Origin: Pseudomonadota bacterium
GTDB taxonomy: Bacteria > Pseudomonadota > Gammaproteobacteria > Steroidobacterales > Steroidobacteraceae
Length of the DNA: 64,000 nucleotides
Direction of reading: 5' to 3'
Assembly: GCA_016704655.1 (NCBI GenBank)
Contig: JADIZR010000012.1
Location: 107,339-171,338 of the forward strand
Each line of letters begins with the position of its first letter. The first letter of the stretch is position 1. The notes beneath the pieces are model-generated. The model was not told where the DNA came from. It was given only the letters and a program-made list of their open reading frames with translations, and searched no databases. The translations under genes and the position numbers were made by a program. Positions 62,944 to 64,000 of this stretch are shown one piece after another.

Positions 62944-64000
62944 GGCGCGCGGCGCGCATGGCGTCCGCTGCGCTGCTCCTAGTCACTGGATGCACCGCAC
63001 AGGCAGCAGTCCTGACTCTGCAGCCTGACGTCAACGCGGTCGAAGCCGGAGCCGTGTTGTGGGCCACGTTAACCCTCTCTTCGGTTACGAGGGCGCCGCT
63101 GGTCGTGCCATTGGCCAGCGGTCACCCCACGCTGGCGAGCGTTCCTGCCAGTGTAACGGTACCTGCCGGAGCCTCCGCAGCACGATTCGGTGTCGAGGTA
63201 TCGCCTCGGCCGGTCGCTGCGCGGACGACGGTCCGGATCACTGCGTCCCCACCTGCGGAAGCGAGCGTGCACCGCGAACTGCACGTCTACCCTCCCGCCA
63301 CGGTCACGCAGGTTGTGCTGCGGCCAGGCAGCGTTACCGGGGGCGCACAAAGCATCCTGCAGATCACGCTGTCACGCGCTGCGGTCCATCCGGGCGTGCG
63401 AGTGGACCTGCGCAATTCGCGACCCACCGATATCACCCACGTGCCGCATCTCACGGTTCCTCCGGGCAAGTCGGACGCTGCGGCGACGGTCGGAACTACT
63501 CCGGTCGTGGCGGCGATCCTGACTGAGATCACCGCGTCCGTGGCCACCGCGAACTCCATGAGCACGACGCTCACCGTGCAAGCGGCGGCGAAGCAAATGC
63601 TCGCCGCGTCGTGCGCTGCTGGCAGCGATTGCGCATCCGGGCAGTGCGCCGACGGAGTCTGCTGCTCGTCCACTTGTACAGGTACGTGCCGCAGCTGCAG
63701 CCTCGGTGCAATGGCGGGCACCTGCGCGGCGCATGCTGCAGGTACCGATCCGGGAAGCAGGAATGTGGTCCCGTCAGCTGCGCTGGTCACTACAGGGCTG
63801 GTCGGACAATACCTGTTACCGTCGCGCGGACATTCCAGCCGCCAATTCGCCGCTGCGACGGTGCCGGCCATTGCCTGCCAGCCGCGCTTGCGTGCCCAAC
63901 CGCCGGCCCTGGCCTAAGTACGTCACCTGCGATCCGGCAACCCAGCTGCCGATGCCTGGCTCCTGTACCGGCGTGACCGCGGGCTCCTGCATCAACCGCT
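62940..64000 (+). pseudogene. Cys-rich lipoprotein, frameshifted near the window edge, 3' end missing
   Basis: The frame from GTG 62940 overlaps the previous stop; ATG 62958 is an alternative. A lipobox (LLLVTGC) indicates an outer-membrane or surface lipoprotein. Two beta-sandwich-like regions follow, then a Cys-rich module of a type often seen in myxobacterial surface proteins (SDCASGQCADGVCCSSTC). After about 63750 the coherent protein continues only by switching frame about four times: ECGPVSCAGHY, then GWSDNTCYRRADIPAANSP, then CDGAGHCLPAALACPTAGPG, then KYVTCDPATQLPMPGSC up to the edge. Single-base errors explain this. The gene runs off the window. Confidence 0.72.

Overview
The window looks like a chromosomal segment of a high-GC gammaproteobacterium, probably from the Steroidobacter/Nevskia/Xanthomonad-like branch. 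The evidence is the complete dcw division and cell-wall cluster preceded by rnpB, rsmI and lpoA-yraN, the coaE-zapD-yacG and mutT-secA-dciA-lpxC blocks, and sucC next to pilSR. MurE carries the meso-diaminopimelate signature of a Gram-negative wall. The taxonomic placement is inferred from synteny and protein families; no 16S or tRNA gene is present.

Layout. 1-4.7 kb: the end of sucC (minus), then pilS, a frame-interrupted pilR and a small membrane protein (plus). 4.7-12.8 kb: a compact six-gene minus-strand operon that resembles a teichoic-acid-type phosphopolymer pathway. It encodes a sulfatase-fold membrane enzyme, a cytidylyltransferase fused to a SbnI/SerK-like ParB-fold domain, a methyltransferase, a CDP-glycerol-glycerophosphotransferase-like enzyme, a short divergent YidC-like protein and a second sulfatase-fold membrane enzyme. 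This is the best candidate for an undescribed system. 12.8-17.7 kb: pilA with a textbook sigma-54 promoter, then pilB, pilC and pilD; pilC and pilD are damaged. 17.7-26.4 kb: coaE, zapD, yacG, tpm, mutT, secA, a LytM peptidase, dciA and lpxC. 26.4-35.4 kb: an acyl-CoA catabolism island (kinase-like protein, enoyl-CoA hydratase, FadJ-like protein, thiolase, alpha-methylacyl-CoA racemase, CaiB-type CoA transferase, DinB-like protein) lying between lpxC and ftsZ, which are neighbours in many gammaproteobacteria. 35.4-53.0 kb: the dcw cluster on the minus strand, ftsZ-ftsA-ftsQ-ddl-murC-murG-ftsW-murD-mraY-murF-murE-ftsI-ftsL-rsmH-mraZ, with a promoter, three MraZ boxes and rnpB upstream. 53.0-56.4 kb: rsmI, lpoA, yraN. 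56.4-64 kb: an accessory envelope locus with an exported caspase-like protease and an exported Hcp-like protein (minus), then an autotransporter barrel, a DUF4384-like protein, a Tat-exported protein with possible tail-tube-like domains and a Cys-rich lipoprotein (plus).

How the parts connect. PilS and PilR would activate the sigma-54 promoter of pilA, and both ends of that circuit are in the window. MraZ would repress its own operon through the boxes at 52265-52289. Short heptamer repeat arrays, (GTGATTA)n and (GGGGTTA)n, often with an inverted partner, sit at several gene ends and overlap stop codons.

Quality caution. Reading frames are broken in pilR, pilC, pilD, one sulfatase gene, a fadJ-like gene, a thiolase gene, rsmI and the last gene. 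Several breaks look like homopolymer or dinucleotide contractions, typical of uncorrected long reads, yet the 17-kb dcw block and secA are clean. pilC additionally lacks about 75 codons, and pilD has lost both cysteines of one zinc pair by apparent single-base changes.
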